A stretch of DNA of 32,736 nucleotides from Pseudomonadota bacterium (lineage in GTDB: Bacteria > Pseudomonadota > Gammaproteobacteria > Burkholderiales > Rhodocyclaceae), in the NCBI GenBank assembly GCA_018240585.1, contig JAFEFM010000411.1, positions 1 to 32,736 of the forward strand, read 5' to 3'. Below are positions 6,634-16,090 of the stretch, one piece after another; the first letter of the stretch is position 1; every line of letters begins with the position of its first letter. The notes below the pieces were generated by a model. It was not told the origin of the DNA and did not search any database. It saw only the letters and a list, made by a program, of their open reading frames with translations. Position numbers and translations under genes: made by a program.

Positions 6634-9339
6634 CTACTCGCCGAACACCTCCTGCCACAGCGCCATCACCGGCTTGCGAGCGGCCTCGGCTTCGTCAGGG
6701 ACAACGCGCGAGGGCTGGTCGTTGAGGCGCTGGCGGTGCTGCAGGCGGCGCAACTGGCGGTAACTGTCGGCGCAGGCGGCCGCGAGGTCGTCGGGAATCA
6801 GTCCGAGGCGGCCGGCGATGCCGAGCAGGGCGATGTTGCCGAGGTTGCCGGTGAGCTCGGCATGCGCGTGTGCGTGGCCGAGCACCAGATACTGGATCAG
6901 GAACTCGACGTCGATGAGGCCGCCGTGGTCATGCTTGAGGTCGAACAATTCGCTCTTGCCACCGTGCGCGTCGCGCATCTTGCGCCGCATCGCCAGCACT
7001 TCGGCGCGCAGCGGGTCGAGTTCGCGCGGCAGGCGCAGCACCTCGCTGCGGATGCGCTCGAAAGCCTCGCCCAGCGCGCGGTCGCCGGCGGAGAAGCGCG
7101 CCCGGGTCAGCGCCTGGTGCTCCCACACCCAGGCGGATTCGAGCTGGTATTTGCGGAAAGCCTCGAGCGAACAGGCGATGAACCCCGATTCGCCGTTCGG
7201 GCGCAGGCGCAGGTCGGTGTCGAACAACTGGCCGGCGGCAGTGTGCGAGGACAGCCAGGTGTTGGTGCGCTGGGCCAGCCGGCCGTAGGCCTCGGCCGCC
7301 TCGGGCGCGGGGTCGTCGTACAGGAAGACGATGTCGAGGTCGGAGGCGTAGCCCAGCTCCTTGCCGCCGAGCTTGCCGTAGCTGATCACCGCGAACTTCG
7401 GGTCGTCGCGGTGGCGGATCTTGATCTTGCGCCACACCAGCGGCAGCGTCACGTCGAGCATGATGTCAGCAAGCTCGGAGAGGTGGTCGGCGAGCTTCTC
7501 CACGGTCAGCAGTCCGGCGATGTCCTGCGTCAGCAGGCGGAACTCCTGCGCGTGGTGGCGTTCGCGCATCACGTCCATCTGCCTTTCCATGTCGGGCTCG
7601 AGGGCGTCGAGGTCGGCGACCAGCGCTTCGCGGAAGCGCGGCCAGTCGGGTGCCGTTTCCATCGCGCGCGGATCGAGCAGCTCGTCGAGCAGGATGGGGT
7701 GGCGCGTCAGGTACTGTGCCGCCCAGCGCGAGGCGCCGACGAGATCGGCGACCCGGCGCAGCGCGTGGGGATATTGCTGCAGCAGCGCGAGGTAGGCGCC
7801 GCGGCGGCCGATCGCCTCGAGCAGATCGAGGCAGCGCGCGAGTGTGTCGTCGGCGCCGGCCGTGGTGGCGGCGACTTCGATCACCCGGGGCATCAGCGCG
7901 TCGAAGCGGCTGCGGATGTTGTTGGGCAACTGCCGGTAGCGCGGGCCGGCATGGATCGCGGCGAGGCGTTCGGCTGCGGCGCGCGGATGACGGTAGCCGA
8001 GTTCGCCCAGCGCCGCGGCGGCCTGCTCGGTGTCCTCCGCGGCTTTCCAGACGGCGTCCAGGCTGTGATCTTCCTCGGACGGGTCGCCGAACACCGCGTC
8101 GAAGTGCCTGCTGACCAGCGCGCGATGGCGGTCGAGCACTTCGAGCATCGCGGCGAAGTCGGCAAAGCCCATGCCCTCGGCGATCAGGGCCTGGTCGGCG
8201 GGATTGGTCGGCAGGTCGTGCGTCTGCGCGTCGTCGAGGTATTGCAGGCGGTGCTCGAGCCGGCGCAGGAAGTCGTACGCCTCGGCGAGCTCGCGCACCG
8301 CCTCGGCCGACAGGATGCCGCGCTCGGGCAGCAGCGCCAGCACCTTCAGCGTGGGCCGGATCTGCAGCGAGGCGTCGCGCCCGCCGCGAATGAGCTGGAA
8401 CACCTGGGCGATGAACTCGATCTCGCGGATGCCGCCGGGACCGAGCTTGATGTTGTTGGCGCGGTCGCGGCGCGCCACCTCGCGGCGGATCTGCGCGTGC
8501 AGGTCGCGCATGGCGTTGATCGCGCCGAAGTCGAGGTATTTGCGGAAGATGAAGGGGCGGGCGATGTTCTCCAGCTCCTGCCAGCGCTCGCCGGCCAGCA
8601 CGCGCGCCTTGATCCAGGCATAGCGCTCCCATTCCCGGCCCTGGGTGATGAAGTAGTTCTCCAGCATGTCGAAGCTGCCGACGAGCGGGCCGGAATCGCC
8701 GTTCGGCCGCAGCCGCATATCGACGCGGAACACCTGGCCGTGCTCGGTGACGTCGGCGAGTGCCTGGATCAACTGCTTGCCCAGGCGCTCGAAGAACTCG
8801 AAGTTGCTGATGATCTTGGTGCCGCCGGTGTCGCCGTCCTCCGGGTAGATGAAGATCAGGTCGATGTCGGAGGACACGTTGAGCTCGCGCCCGCCGAGCT
8901 TGCCCATGCCGATGACCAGCAGCTCCTGCTCCCAGCCGGTGGGCGACAGCGGCAGGCCGTAGCGCTGCACCAGCGCGGCGCGCAGCACGTCGTGCGCGTG
9001 GCGCACCGCCACCTCGGCGAGCACGGTCATCGTTTCGGTGACTTCGGCCAGACTGGCGCGCCCGCAGAGGTCGCGCACGATGAGATGGCACAGCACCCAG
9101 GTACGCAGGTGGCGCAAGGCCGGGCGCAGCGCGTTTTCGGTACCGCCGTAGGCGGCGTCCTGTGCATCGAGGAAGGTATGCATGGCGTCGGCATCGAGGG
9201 CGCGGTCGATGCTTTCCGCAAGGCGGGCGCCGAGCCACGGCCGGCTGTCCAGCATGCGTGCGAGGAAGCGCGACAGGCGGGCCGCTGCGCGAATCGGCTC
9301 GGGAAGCGTGTCGAGGACAGCGGCGGGGTGGGAAGACAT
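6634..9339 (-). CDS. glnE: Bifunctional glutamine synthetase adenylyltransferase / adenylyl-removing enzyme
   Basis: GlnE adds AMP to glutamine synthetase when nitrogen is plentiful and removes it under nitrogen limitation, under control of PII (GlnB/GlnK). It has two nucleotidyltransferase domains. The N-terminal deadenylylase half carries GMGKLGGRELNVSSDIDLIF and the C-terminal adenylylase half carries SYGKLGGKELGYASDLDIVF; both keep the G-S/D-x-D-x-D catalytic aspartates. A helical linker lies between them. The chosen ATG (9337-9339) has a GGGAG ribosome site about six bases upstream and gives 901 residues. A TTG at 9358-9360 could add seven residues but lacks a ribosome site. The gene is divergent from the yhdP-like gene, with about 190 bp between. 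No PII or glnA gene is nearby. Confidence 0.96.
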   Translation of the reverse strand: MSSHPAAVLDTLPEPIRAAARLSRFLARMLDSRPWLGARLAESIDRALDADAMHTFLDAQDAAYGGTENALRPALRHLRTWVLCHLIVRDLCGRASLAEVTETMTVLAEVAVRHAHDVLRAALVQRYGLPLSPTGWEQELLVIGMGKLGGRELNVSSDIDLIFIYPEDGDTGGTKIISNFEFFERLGKQLIQALADVTEHGQVFRVDMRLRPNGDSGPLVGSFDMLENYFITQGREWERYAWIKARVLAGERWQELENIARPFIFRKYLDFGAINAMRDLHAQIRREVARRDRANNIKLGPGGIREIEFIAQVFQLIRGGRDASLQIRPTLKVLALLPERGILSAEAVRELAEAYDFLRRLEHRLQYLDDAQTHDLPTNPADQALIAEGMGFADFAAMLEVLDRHRALVSRHFDAVFGDPSEEDHSLDAVWKAAEDTEQAAAALGELGYRHPRAAAERLAAIHAGPRYRQLPNNIRSRFDALMPRVIEVAATTAGADDTLARCLDLLEAIGRRGAYLALLQQYPHALRRVADLVGASRWAAQYLTRHPILLDELLDPRAMETAPDWPRFREALVADLDALEPDMERQMDVMRERHHAQEFRLLTQDIAGLLTVEKLADHLSELADIMLDVTLPLVWRKIKIRHRDDPKFAVISYGKLGGKELGYASDLDIVFLYDDPAPEAAEAYGRLAQRTNTWLSSHTAAGQLFDTDLRLRPNGESGFIACSLEAFRKYQLESAWVWEHQALTRARFSAGDRALGEAFERIRSEVLRLPRELDPLRAEVLAMRRKMRDAHGGKSELFDLKHDHGGLIDVEFLIQYLVLGHAHAHAELTGNLGNIALLGIAGRLGLIPDDLAAACADSYRQLRRLQHRQRLNDQPSRVVPDEAEAARKPVMALWQEVFGE

Positions 9340-9368
9340 GAGGACTCCCGGAGAAAGCAAGGGATCGT

Positions 9369-9377
9369 TGGTAGAAT
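9369..9377 (+). promoter_or_regulatory. Extended -10 promoter candidate for the yhdP-like gene
   Basis: TG-G-TAGAAT at 9369-9377 matches the extended -10 consensus (TGnTATAAT) with one mismatch in the hexamer. No good -35 is seen 16-18 bases upstream. It points toward the gene starting at 9531, leaving a leader of about 150 bases. The same GGTAGAATGC string recurs upstream of the OsmC-like gene. Confidence 0.35.
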
Positions 9378-9530
9378 GCGAAGGCTGCGGCGCGTGCGAA
9401 CAGCCTGCGGCGACATTGCGCCGATTCTATCCGCGCCGGCGCTTGCTGGCTTGACGGCGGCATCCGGGAGGCGGATTCCGGCGCCGCGTCGGGGCCGCAG
9501 CCGAGGCAGCGATCGCTGCGGCAACCACCC

Positions 9531-12500
9531 ATGAACGATCCCCAACATTCCTCCCTCGACACGACACACGCTGCACGCCCGGCCGCCGCCGCGCGCGTGC
9601 GCAGGGTGCTGCGCATCGCCAGTGTGTGCGCGGTGGTGGCGTGGTTCCTCGTGGGCTCCGGCATCGTCCTGGTGCGCGACGTGCTGCTGCCGCGTGTCGG
9701 CGAACATCGCGACGACATCGCCGCCATGGCGAGCAGGGCGCTGGGCCTGCCGGTGTCGATCGGAGCCATCGACGGCGACTGGAGCAGGCTGCGTCCGCGC
9801 CTGCACCTGAACGACGTCGTCGTCTCCGACACAGAAGGACGGCCGGCGCTGAGCCTGCCGCGCATCGATGCCAGCTTCTCCTGGATGTCCGTGCTGCGGC
9901 TGTCGCCTTACTTCAGCCGGCTCGAGATCCGCTCGCCGACGCTGGCGGTGCGGCGCGATGCCGACGGCAGGCTGTTCGTCGCCGGCTTGCCCGTCGGCGC
10001 GGAGGCGGGCGGCAGCGCCACGCTGGACTGGTTGTTGCGCCAGGGACAGATCGTCATTCGCGATGCGTCGGTGTCCTGGGACGACGCGTTGCGCGGCGCG
10101 CCCGCGCTGCAGTTGCAGCATCTCGAGTTCCGCCTGCAGCGGCACTTCGGCGTGCACCGTTTCGCGCTGCTGGCGCAGCCGCCCGCCGAGCTGGCGTCGA
10201 CACTGGATCTGCGTGGCGAGCTGCGACGCCTGTCGGCCGAGGAGCCGCTGGGCGCGGCGGGGAAGCTGTATCTGTCGCTCGACCGGGCCAATCTGGGCGG
10301 GTGGCGTGCCTGGGTCAATTATCCCTTGCCACTGCAGGGCGAAGGGGCGCTGCGTGCGTGGATGGACTTCGGCGAGCAGCGCGGCGACCAGCGCGACGCG
10401 CTGCCGCGGACGGTTTCCGTCACCGCAGACGTCGCGCTGAACGCGGTCAACACCCGGCTGGGCGAGCGTCTGCCGGAGCTGCGGCTCAGCCATCTCGTCG
10501 GCCGGCTGAGTGCGTCACGGCGGGCAGACGGCTTCGAGGTGGGCACGCGACAACTGGCGCTCGAGACCGGCGACGGGCTGCGGGTGGTGCCCACCGATTT
10601 CACCCTGCAGGTCCGCCATGCACCGGATGGCAGGATGCTGCAGGGCAACCTGCGCGCGAACAGGCTCGATTTTGCCGCGCTGGCGACGCTGGCTGCCTAC
10701 CTGCCCTTCGACGACGCGGTGCGCGCGGGGCTGGCCGGCTTCGATCCGCGGGGTGAGCTGTCGGGCCTGCGCCTGGAGTGGCAGGGCGAAGCCGCCGCGC
10801 CCGAGCGCTGGTCGCTGGCGGGGGACTTCGCCGGCATGGGCGTCGCGGCGCGCGAAGGGCTTCCCGGCCTGGGGGGGATGTCCGGTCACGTCGAAGGCAA
10901 CGAGCGCGGCGGGCGCTATCGCATCGACAGCCGCAATGCCCATGTCGACCTGCCGCAGGTGTTCGAAGCGTCGATGCTGTCGTTTGCCGAACTGCGCGCC
11001 GAGGGGGGCTGGCAGCGGCATGGCGGCCGGCTGGAAATTTCGCTGGATACGGCGAGTTTCGACAACGCCGATGTCGCCGGCACCGCTTCGGGCCGCTACT
11101 GGCCCGAGCCGGGCGGGGCGGGCGAGATCGACATGCAGGCGCGCCTGACGCGGGCGGAAGGCACGTCCGTGTGGCGCTACCTGCCGCGGGTGGTCAATCA
11201 CGACACGCAGGAATGGGTGCGCACCGCCATCCGCCGCGCCGCGGTTCCAGATGCCCGGCTGCGCTTGAAGGGCCGCCTGGACGATTTTCCCTTCCGTGAC
11301 GGCAAGGGGCAGTTCCTGGTGTCGGTGAAGGTGGCTGACGGGCTGCTCGAATATGCGCCGGGCTGGCCGGCGATCGACGGCATCCATGGCGAAGTGCGCT
11401 TCGAAGGCCCGGGCATGCGCATCGAGGCGCCCACCGGGCGCATGTTCAACGTCAAGCTGCTCGACGTCGTCGCCGACGTGCCCGACCTCGACGCGCTGCC
11501 GAGCGAGGTCATGACCATCACCGGGAAGGCGACCGGCACCACGGCGGACTTCCTGCGCTTCATCGCCGAGAGCCCGGTGGCCGGCCATATCGACCATTTC
11601 ACCGACGGCATGCGCGCCGAAGGCAACGGGGCCCTCGACCTGCGCCTGGTGATGCCGCTGCGCAAGGTGGCCGACACGACGGTGAAGGGGGATTACCGCT
11701 TCACCGGCAACCGGCTGTGGCTGGTCGACGGCGTGCCGCCGCTCGACGCCGCGAGCGGGCGGGTGAGCTTCACCGAGAAGTCGCTCGCGATCCCCGAAGT
11801 GCGCGCGCAGGCGCTGGGTGAACCGATGCGCCTGGTGGCGCGCACCGAGGCAGACGGCAGCGTGCATTTCGAGGCGGCCGGGGCCGCCAGCGTGGCGGCG
11901 GCGCGTGCCGGATGGCGTCAGGCCGAAGGCTGGCCGGTGCTGGATCACCTGTCCGGCACTACGCCCTGGAAGGCGGACATCCGCGTCGGCCGCGGCGGCA
12001 CCCGGGTACTGGTGAGCTCGGAGCTGGACGGGATCAGCACCAGCCTGCCCGCACCCTTCAACAAGTCTGCGAACGAGTCCTGGCCGCTGCGGGTGGAGCT
12101 CGCGCATCCGCCAGGCGACGCGCCGCTGAAGCTCGACGTGAATCTCGCCGACCGGGTGGTGGCGCAACTGCAACGGGATGCGGCGAGCGAGGCGCCATGG
12201 CGCGGCGGCGTCGGTGTGCTGCAGCAGGTGCGCATGGCGGAGAAGGGCGTGATGGTCGCAGCCGAGTTCGCGACCCTCGACGTCGACGCCTGGCGGCGCG
12301 TACTCGCCGGGGCCGGTGAAGGGGCGGAGGCTTCGCCCGCGGCAGCGGCCGGCGCGCCACCGCTGGCGCTCGCCGGGGTCGCGCTGCAGGCTCGCGAGAT
12401 GCGGGCATTCGGCCAGACGCTCAAGGGGGTCCAGTTGCGTGCCCTTCCCGACGAAGGCGGCTGGAGGGCGCGCCTGGACAGCGACCTGGCGGCCGGCGAG

Positions 12501-13469
12501 TTCGACTGGCGACACGCCGGCGATGGCACGCTGAATGCGCACTTCAGGCATCTGGCGCTCGCCGGCGAGGGGGAAGAGCACGCGAAATCTGCTGCCGCCG
12601 CGACCGATGAGACGCCGCCGCGCAGCCTGCCCGGCCTGGACGTGGTTGCCGACCGATTCTCGCTGCGCGGCAAGGACCTGGGCCGCCTCGAAGTGTTCGC
12701 GCGCAACCGTGGGGGGCTGTGGCAGCTCGAGCGCCTGTCGGTAGCCAATGCCGATGGCAAGCTGACCGGCTCGGGGCGGTGGCAGGCGGCGGGGCGTCAG
12801 CTCACCGATCTCGACTTCAAGCTGGAAACTGCCGACGTCGGCCGTTTCTCGCGCCGGCTGGGCTACCCGGACGCGGTGCGCGGCGGACAGGCGACCCTGG
12901 CGGGCAAGCTGAACTGGCGCGGCGCGCCGACGCGGATCGACTTTCCTTCGCTGTCGGGGAACATGACCCTGGAGACGGGCTCAGGCCAGTTCAACAAGCT
13001 CGAGCCGGGTGTTGGCCGCCTGCTCGGCATCCTCAGCCTGCAGTCCCTGCCGCGGCGCATCACGCTCGATTTCCGCGATGTCTTTTCTTCCGGTTTCGCC
13101 TTCGATCGCATTTCCGGTAGCATCGACGTCGCCCGTGGCGTGCTGCACACCGACGACCTCGAGATCCGCGGTCCGGCGGCGCGCATCCACATGCGGGGCT
13201 CGGCCGACATCGAGGCCGAAACGCAGGACATCAAGGTGTCGGTGCAACCCACGCTGTCCGAATCGGTGGCGGTCGGCGCTGCTGCCGGCCTGGTCAACCC
13301 GGTGGCCGGCGTCGTCGCCTACGTTGCCCAGAAGGTGTTGAGCGACCCGATCGAGAAGCTCTTCAGTTACGAATACGCCATCACCGGGACGTGGGACGAT
13401 CCGGTCGTGACCAAATCGGGCAGCGCGACGGGCGCCCCGGCGCCCGTACGGGACGACGGCCAGCGTTAG
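9531..13469 (+). CDS. yhdP: YhdP-family / TIGR02099 giant AsmA-like envelope protein
   Basis: This is a 1312-residue inner-membrane-anchored protein with a very large periplasmic part. A basic start (residues 20-30, RRVLR) is followed by a single membrane anchor at about 30-51 (VCAVVAWFLVGSGIVLV). The rest is the repetitive, beta-rich AsmA-like fold with many LxLxLxR- and GxLxLD-type strands. The C-terminal AsmA-like block (about 1140-1290) includes SGSIDVARGVLHTDDLEIRG and a hydrophobic AAGLVNPVAGVVAYVAQKVL segment. In E. coli YhdP, TamB and YdbH are redundant bridge-like proteins moving phospholipids to the outer membrane. The yhdP-tldD neighbourhood is also found in E. coli, supporting orthology. 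The start ATG is the first in frame; its ribosome site is weak. The nitrilase-family gene follows. Confidence 0.9.
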   Translation: MNDPQHSSLDTTHAARPAAAARVRRVLRIASVCAVVAWFLVGSGIVLVRDVLLPRVGEHRDDIAAMASRALGLPVSIGAIDGDWSRLRPRLHLNDVVVSDTEGRPALSLPRIDASFSWMSVLRLSPYFSRLEIRSPTLAVRRDADGRLFVAGLPVGAEAGGSATLDWLLRQGQIVIRDASVSWDDALRGAPALQLQHLEFRLQRHFGVHRFALLAQPPAELASTLDLRGELRRLSAEEPLGAAGKLYLSLDRANLGGWRAWVNYPLPLQGEGALRAWMDFGEQRGDQRDALPRTVSVTADVALNAVNTRLGERLPELRLSHLVGRLSASRRADGFEVGTRQLALETGDGLRVVPTDFTLQVRHAPDGRMLQGNLRANRLDFAALATLAAYLPFDDAVRAGLAGFDPRGELSGLRLEWQGEAAAPERWSLAGDFAGMGVAAREGLPGLGGMSGHVEGNERGGRYRIDSRNAHVDLPQVFEASMLSFAELRAEGGWQRHGGRLEISLDTASFDNADVAGTASGRYWPEPGGAGEIDMQARLTRAEGTSVWRYLPRVVNHDTQEWVRTAIRRAAVPDARLRLKGRLDDFPFRDGKGQFLVSVKVADGLLEYAPGWPAIDGIHGEVRFEGPGMRIEAPTGRMFNVKLLDVVADVPDLDALPSEVMTITGKATGTTADFLRFIAESPVAGHIDHFTDGMRAEGNGALDLRLVMPLRKVADTTVKGDYRFTGNRLWLVDGVPPLDAASGRVSFTEKSLAIPEVRAQALGEPMRLVARTEADGSVHFEAAGAASVAAARAGWRQAEGWPVLDHLSGTTPWKADIRVGRGGTRVLVSSELDGISTSLPAPFNKSANESWPLRVELAHPPGDAPLKLDVNLADRVVAQLQRDAASEAPWRGGVGVLQQVRMAEKGVMVAAEFATLDVDAWRRVLAGAGEGAEASPAAAAGAPPLALAGVALQAREMRAFGQTLKGVQLRALPDEGGWRARLDSDLAAGEFDWRHAGDGTLNAHFRHLALAGEGEEHAKSAAAATDETPPRSLPGLDVVADRFSLRGKDLGRLEVFARNRGGLWQLERLSVANADGKLTGSGRWQAAGRQLTDLDFKLETADVGRFSRRLGYPDAVRGGQATLAGKLNWRGAPTRIDFPSLSGNMTLETGSGQFNKLEPGVGRLLGILSLQSLPRRITLDFRDVFSSGFAFDRISGSIDVARGVLHTDDLEIRGPAARIHMRGSADIEAETQDIKVSVQPTLSESVAVGAAAGLVNPVAGVVAYVAQKVLSDPIEKLFSYEYAITGTWDDPVVTKSGSATGAPAPVRDDGQR

Positions 13470-13541
13470 CGAATGCGTCGTTCTGCAACGTTACCCCAAC
13501 CTGAGCGCGTCGATGAACGCGCCGAAGCAGACAGCGACACG

Positions 13542-14384
13542 ATGAGTTTGCAGCAGACCTCAAGCGACAGCGCGGTGGCCGGCGGCACGGTCCGCATCGC
13601 CGCGATCCAGACGGTGTCCGGCCCCGGCGTCGACGAGAACCTCGCCACCGCCGGCCGGCTCATCGCCGAGGCGGCGGAGCAGGGCGCGCGACTGGTGGCC
13701 CTGCCCGAGTATTTCCCGCTGATTTCGGGCGACGAGCGGCAAAAGGTGCGCATCCGCGAGGCGGACGGTGACGGCCCGATCCAGGCCTTCCTCGCCGACG
13801 CGGCGCGCCGGCACGGCGTGTGGCTGGTCGGCGGCACGCTGCCGCTGGTGGCCGAGGACGACGACAAGGTGCGCAACAGCACGCTGGTGTTCGACGACCA
13901 GGGCAGACGGGTGGCGCGCTACGACAAGATCCACCTGTTCGGCTTTCAGCGCGGTGGCGAACGCTACGACGAGTCCATGACGATAGAGCCCGGCCACGAA
14001 GTGGTGCGTTTCGATTCGCCGGCCGGTCCGACCGGGCTGTCGGTGTGCTACGACCTGCGTTTTCCCGAACTCTTCAGGGCGTTCGGCGAGATCAATCTCA
14101 TCGTCCTGCCTGCGGCCTTCACCTACACCACCGGGCGTGCGCATTGGGAAGTGCTGCTGCGCGCGCGCGCCATCGAAAACCTCTGCTATGTGATGGCGCC
14201 GGCGCAGGGCGGGCGCCATCCGAGCGGGCGGGTGACCTGGGGCCACACGATGATCGTTGACCCCTGGGGCGAAATCCTCGCCTGCCGCGAGGAAGGTCCC
14301 GGCGTGGTGCTTGCGGACCTCGACCCTGCGCGCATCGCCGCAGTGCGGGAAAGCCTGCCGGCGCTGCGCCATCGCTGCCTGTGA
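13542..14384 (+). CDS. Carbon-nitrogen hydrolase, Nit/omega-amidase-like (nitrilase superfamily)
   Basis: This soluble thiol amidohydrolase belongs to the Nit1/Nit2-like branch, whose members cleave omega-amides or repair deaminated glutathione. The catalytic triad is complete: E56 (LPEYFP), K129 (YDKIHLFGF) and C169 (SVCYDLRFPELF), numbered from the ATG at 13542. The region after it (THW-like TTGRAHWEVLLRARAIEN) is also typical of the branch. This start gives 280 residues, the usual size. An earlier ATG at 13473, right after the yhdP stop, would add 23 residues unlike the family; neither start has a strong ribosome site. The gene sits between yhdP and tldD, an arrangement I recall from other proteobacteria, so it is probably co-transcribed with them. 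The physiological substrate is not deducible. Confidence 0.88.
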   Translation: MSLQQTSSDSAVAGGTVRIAAIQTVSGPGVDENLATAGRLIAEAAEQGARLVALPEYFPLISGDERQKVRIREADGDGPIQAFLADAARRHGVWLVGGTLPLVAEDDDKVRNSTLVFDDQGRRVARYDKIHLFGFQRGGERYDESMTIEPGHEVVRFDSPAGPTGLSVCYDLRFPELFRAFGEINLIVLPAAFTYTTGRAHWEVLLRARAIENLCYVMAPAQGGRHPSGRVTWGHTMIVDPWGEILACREEGPGVVLADLDPARIAAVRESLPALRHRCL

Positions 14385-14477
14385 GCCTCGGGCGTCGCCA
14401 TCCGCATCGGCCGCGAGATGCCGAGATCGTTTTAGCGCGAACCCGGTCCAACCGGGCAACGTGACCATGGAATCCTC

Positions 14478-15923
14478 ATGAGCAAGACAAAGAACCCCCT
14501 CAAGGTTGCAGACCGCTACCTGTTGTCTCCCTTCGGCCTCGACCCGGGGCATCTCGAGAAGGTCTTCGGCAAGCTGATGAAGCATCGCCTGGACTATGCC
14601 GATCTCTACTTCCAGTACCAGCGCTCCGAGGCGTGGAGCCTCGAGGAAGGCATCGTCAAGTCGGGCAGTTTCGACATTGAGCAGGGCGTCGGGGTGCGCG
14701 CCATCAGCGGCGACAAGACCGCCTTTGCCTATTCGGATGACATCTCGCTCGACGCCCTGGTGGATGCGGCGACGGCCACGCGCGCCATTGCCGACGCCGG
14801 CGGCAAGCGCAAGGTGGCGGTCGAGGCGAAGCGGGCCCGGCCCCGGCTCTATCGTGGCGACGATCCGCTCGACTCGCTCGACGACACCGCCAAGGTGCGG
14901 CTGCTCGAGCGCCTGGAGGCGATGGCGCGCGCCGAGGACCCGCGCGTGACGCAGGTCATGGCACACGTCGCCGGTTCCTGGGAAGTCGTGCTGGTCGCAC
15001 GCAGCGACGGCCACATGGCAGCCGATGTACGGCCGCTGGTGCGGGTGTCGATCACCGTGATCATGGAAGAGGATGGCCGCCGCGAACAGGGCAGTGCGGG
15101 AGGCGGCGGGCGCTACGACTACGGCTATTTCTGTGACGACCGCCTGCACGACTACGCGCGTGCCGCCGTGCATCAGGCACGGGTGAACCTGGCCGCGGAA
15201 CCGGCGCCGGCCGGCACGATGCCGGTGGTGCTCGGCCCGGGCTGGCCGGGCATTCTGCTGCACGAGGCGATCGGCCACGGCCTGGAGGGCGACTTCAATC
15301 GCAAAGGCAGCTCGGCCTTTGCAGGGCGCATCGGCCAGCAGGTGGCGGCGAAGGGCGTCACCGTGGTGGATGACGGAACGCTGCCCGACCGTCGCGGCTC
15401 GCTGACGATGGACGACGAGGGCAATCCGACCCGCCGCACGGTGCTGATCGAGGACGGCATCCTCACCGGCTACATGCAGGACATGATGAATGCGCGGCTG
15501 ATGGGCATGGACCCGACCGGCAATGGCAGGCGTGAATCCTTCGCCCACCTGCCGCTGCCACGCATGACCAACACCTACATGCTGAACGGTGACCGTGACC
15601 CGCAGGAGATCATCAAGTCGGTGAAGAAGGGCCTGTATGCGGTTAACTTCGGCGGCGGCCAGGTGGACATCACCTCGGGCAAGTTCGTGTTTTCCACTGC
15701 CGAGGCCTATCTGATCGAGAACGGCAAGGTCACCCGTCCGGTGAAGGGCGCGACGCTGATCGGCAACGGACCGGACGTGCTCACCCGCGTCAGCATGATC
15801 GGCAACGACATGGCGCTCGACCCGGGCGTGGGCACCTGCGGCAAGGACGGGCAGAGCGTGCCCGTCGGCGTGGGCCAGCCGACACTTCGCATCGATGGGC
15901 TGACGGTGGGCGGCACCGCCTGA
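14478..15923 (+). CDS. tldD: Metalloprotease TldD
   Basis: TldD forms a heterodimeric zinc peptidase with TldE/PmbA; in E. coli this degrades unfolded peptides, matures microcin B17 and acts on CcdA. The 481 residues match the family. The signature metal-binding motif [11 protein letters not shown] is at about residues 262-272. The conserved [16 protein letters not shown] and C-terminal [25 protein letters not shown] segments are present. The partner tldE is not in this window; it is unlinked in E. coli too. It follows the nitrilase gene after about 93 bp. The ATG has only a weak GGA ribosome site. No truncation is seen. Confidence 0.95.
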   Translation: MSKTKNPLKVADRYLLSPFGLDPGHLEKVFGKLMKHRLDYADLYFQYQRSEAWSLEEGIVKSGSFDIEQGVGVRAISGDKTAFAYSDDISLDALVDAATATRAIADAGGKRKVAVEAKRARPRLYRGDDPLDSLDDTAKVRLLERLEAMARAEDPRVTQVMAHVAGSWEVVLVARSDGHMAADVRPLVRVSITVIMEEDGRREQGSAGGGGRYDYGYFCDDRLHDYARAAVHQARVNLAAEPAPAGTMPVVLGPGWPGILLHEAIGHGLEGDFNRKGSSAFAGRIGQQVAAKGVTVVDDGTLPDRRGSLTMDDEGNPTRRTVLIEDGILTGYMQDMMNARLMGMDPTGNGRRESFAHLPLPRMTNTYMLNGDRDPQEIIKSVKKGLYAVNFGGGQVDITSGKFVFSTAEAYLIENGKVTRPVKGATLIGNGPDVLTRVSMIGNDMALDPGVGTCGKDGQSVPVGVGQPTLRIDGLTVGGTA

Positions 15924-16020
15924 GCGGGCGGGCCCGCGCGGTGCGCAGCGCTCGTCGGCGGGACGCGACCTGCGGAATGCGCCGGGATATCGGCCTGCCT
16001 GCCTCGGACCCCATCCGACG

Positions 16021-16036
16021 CCGGCCCGAGGGCCGG
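16021..16036 (+). terminator. Hairpin between tldD and the HD-GYP gene
   Basis: CCGGCCC and GGGCCGG form a perfect 7-bp stem with a GA loop (or 6 bp with a CGAG loop), about 100 bases after the tldD stop. No T-tract follows, so it is only a possible terminator or leader structure. A TAATAT hexamer at 16055-16060 just downstream could be a -10 element for the next gene. Confidence 0.3.
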
Positions 16037-16090
16037 TACGCGCGCCCCCTGATGTAATATCGATGACACCCCATCCCTGCTGCTAAGTCC

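Noticed and set aside
6607..9534. 975-codon open frame opposite glnE
   Set aside because: It is the antisense shadow of a clear GlnE in GC-rich DNA, and its translation has no recognisable domain.
10515..12581. 688-codon minus-strand frame inside the yhdP-like gene
   Set aside because: Antisense shadow of the AsmA-like protein, caused by high GC at third codon positions.
13560..15548. 662-codon minus-strand frame across the nitrilase and tldD genes
   Set aside because: It spans two well-supported genes on the other strand and has no domain signature.
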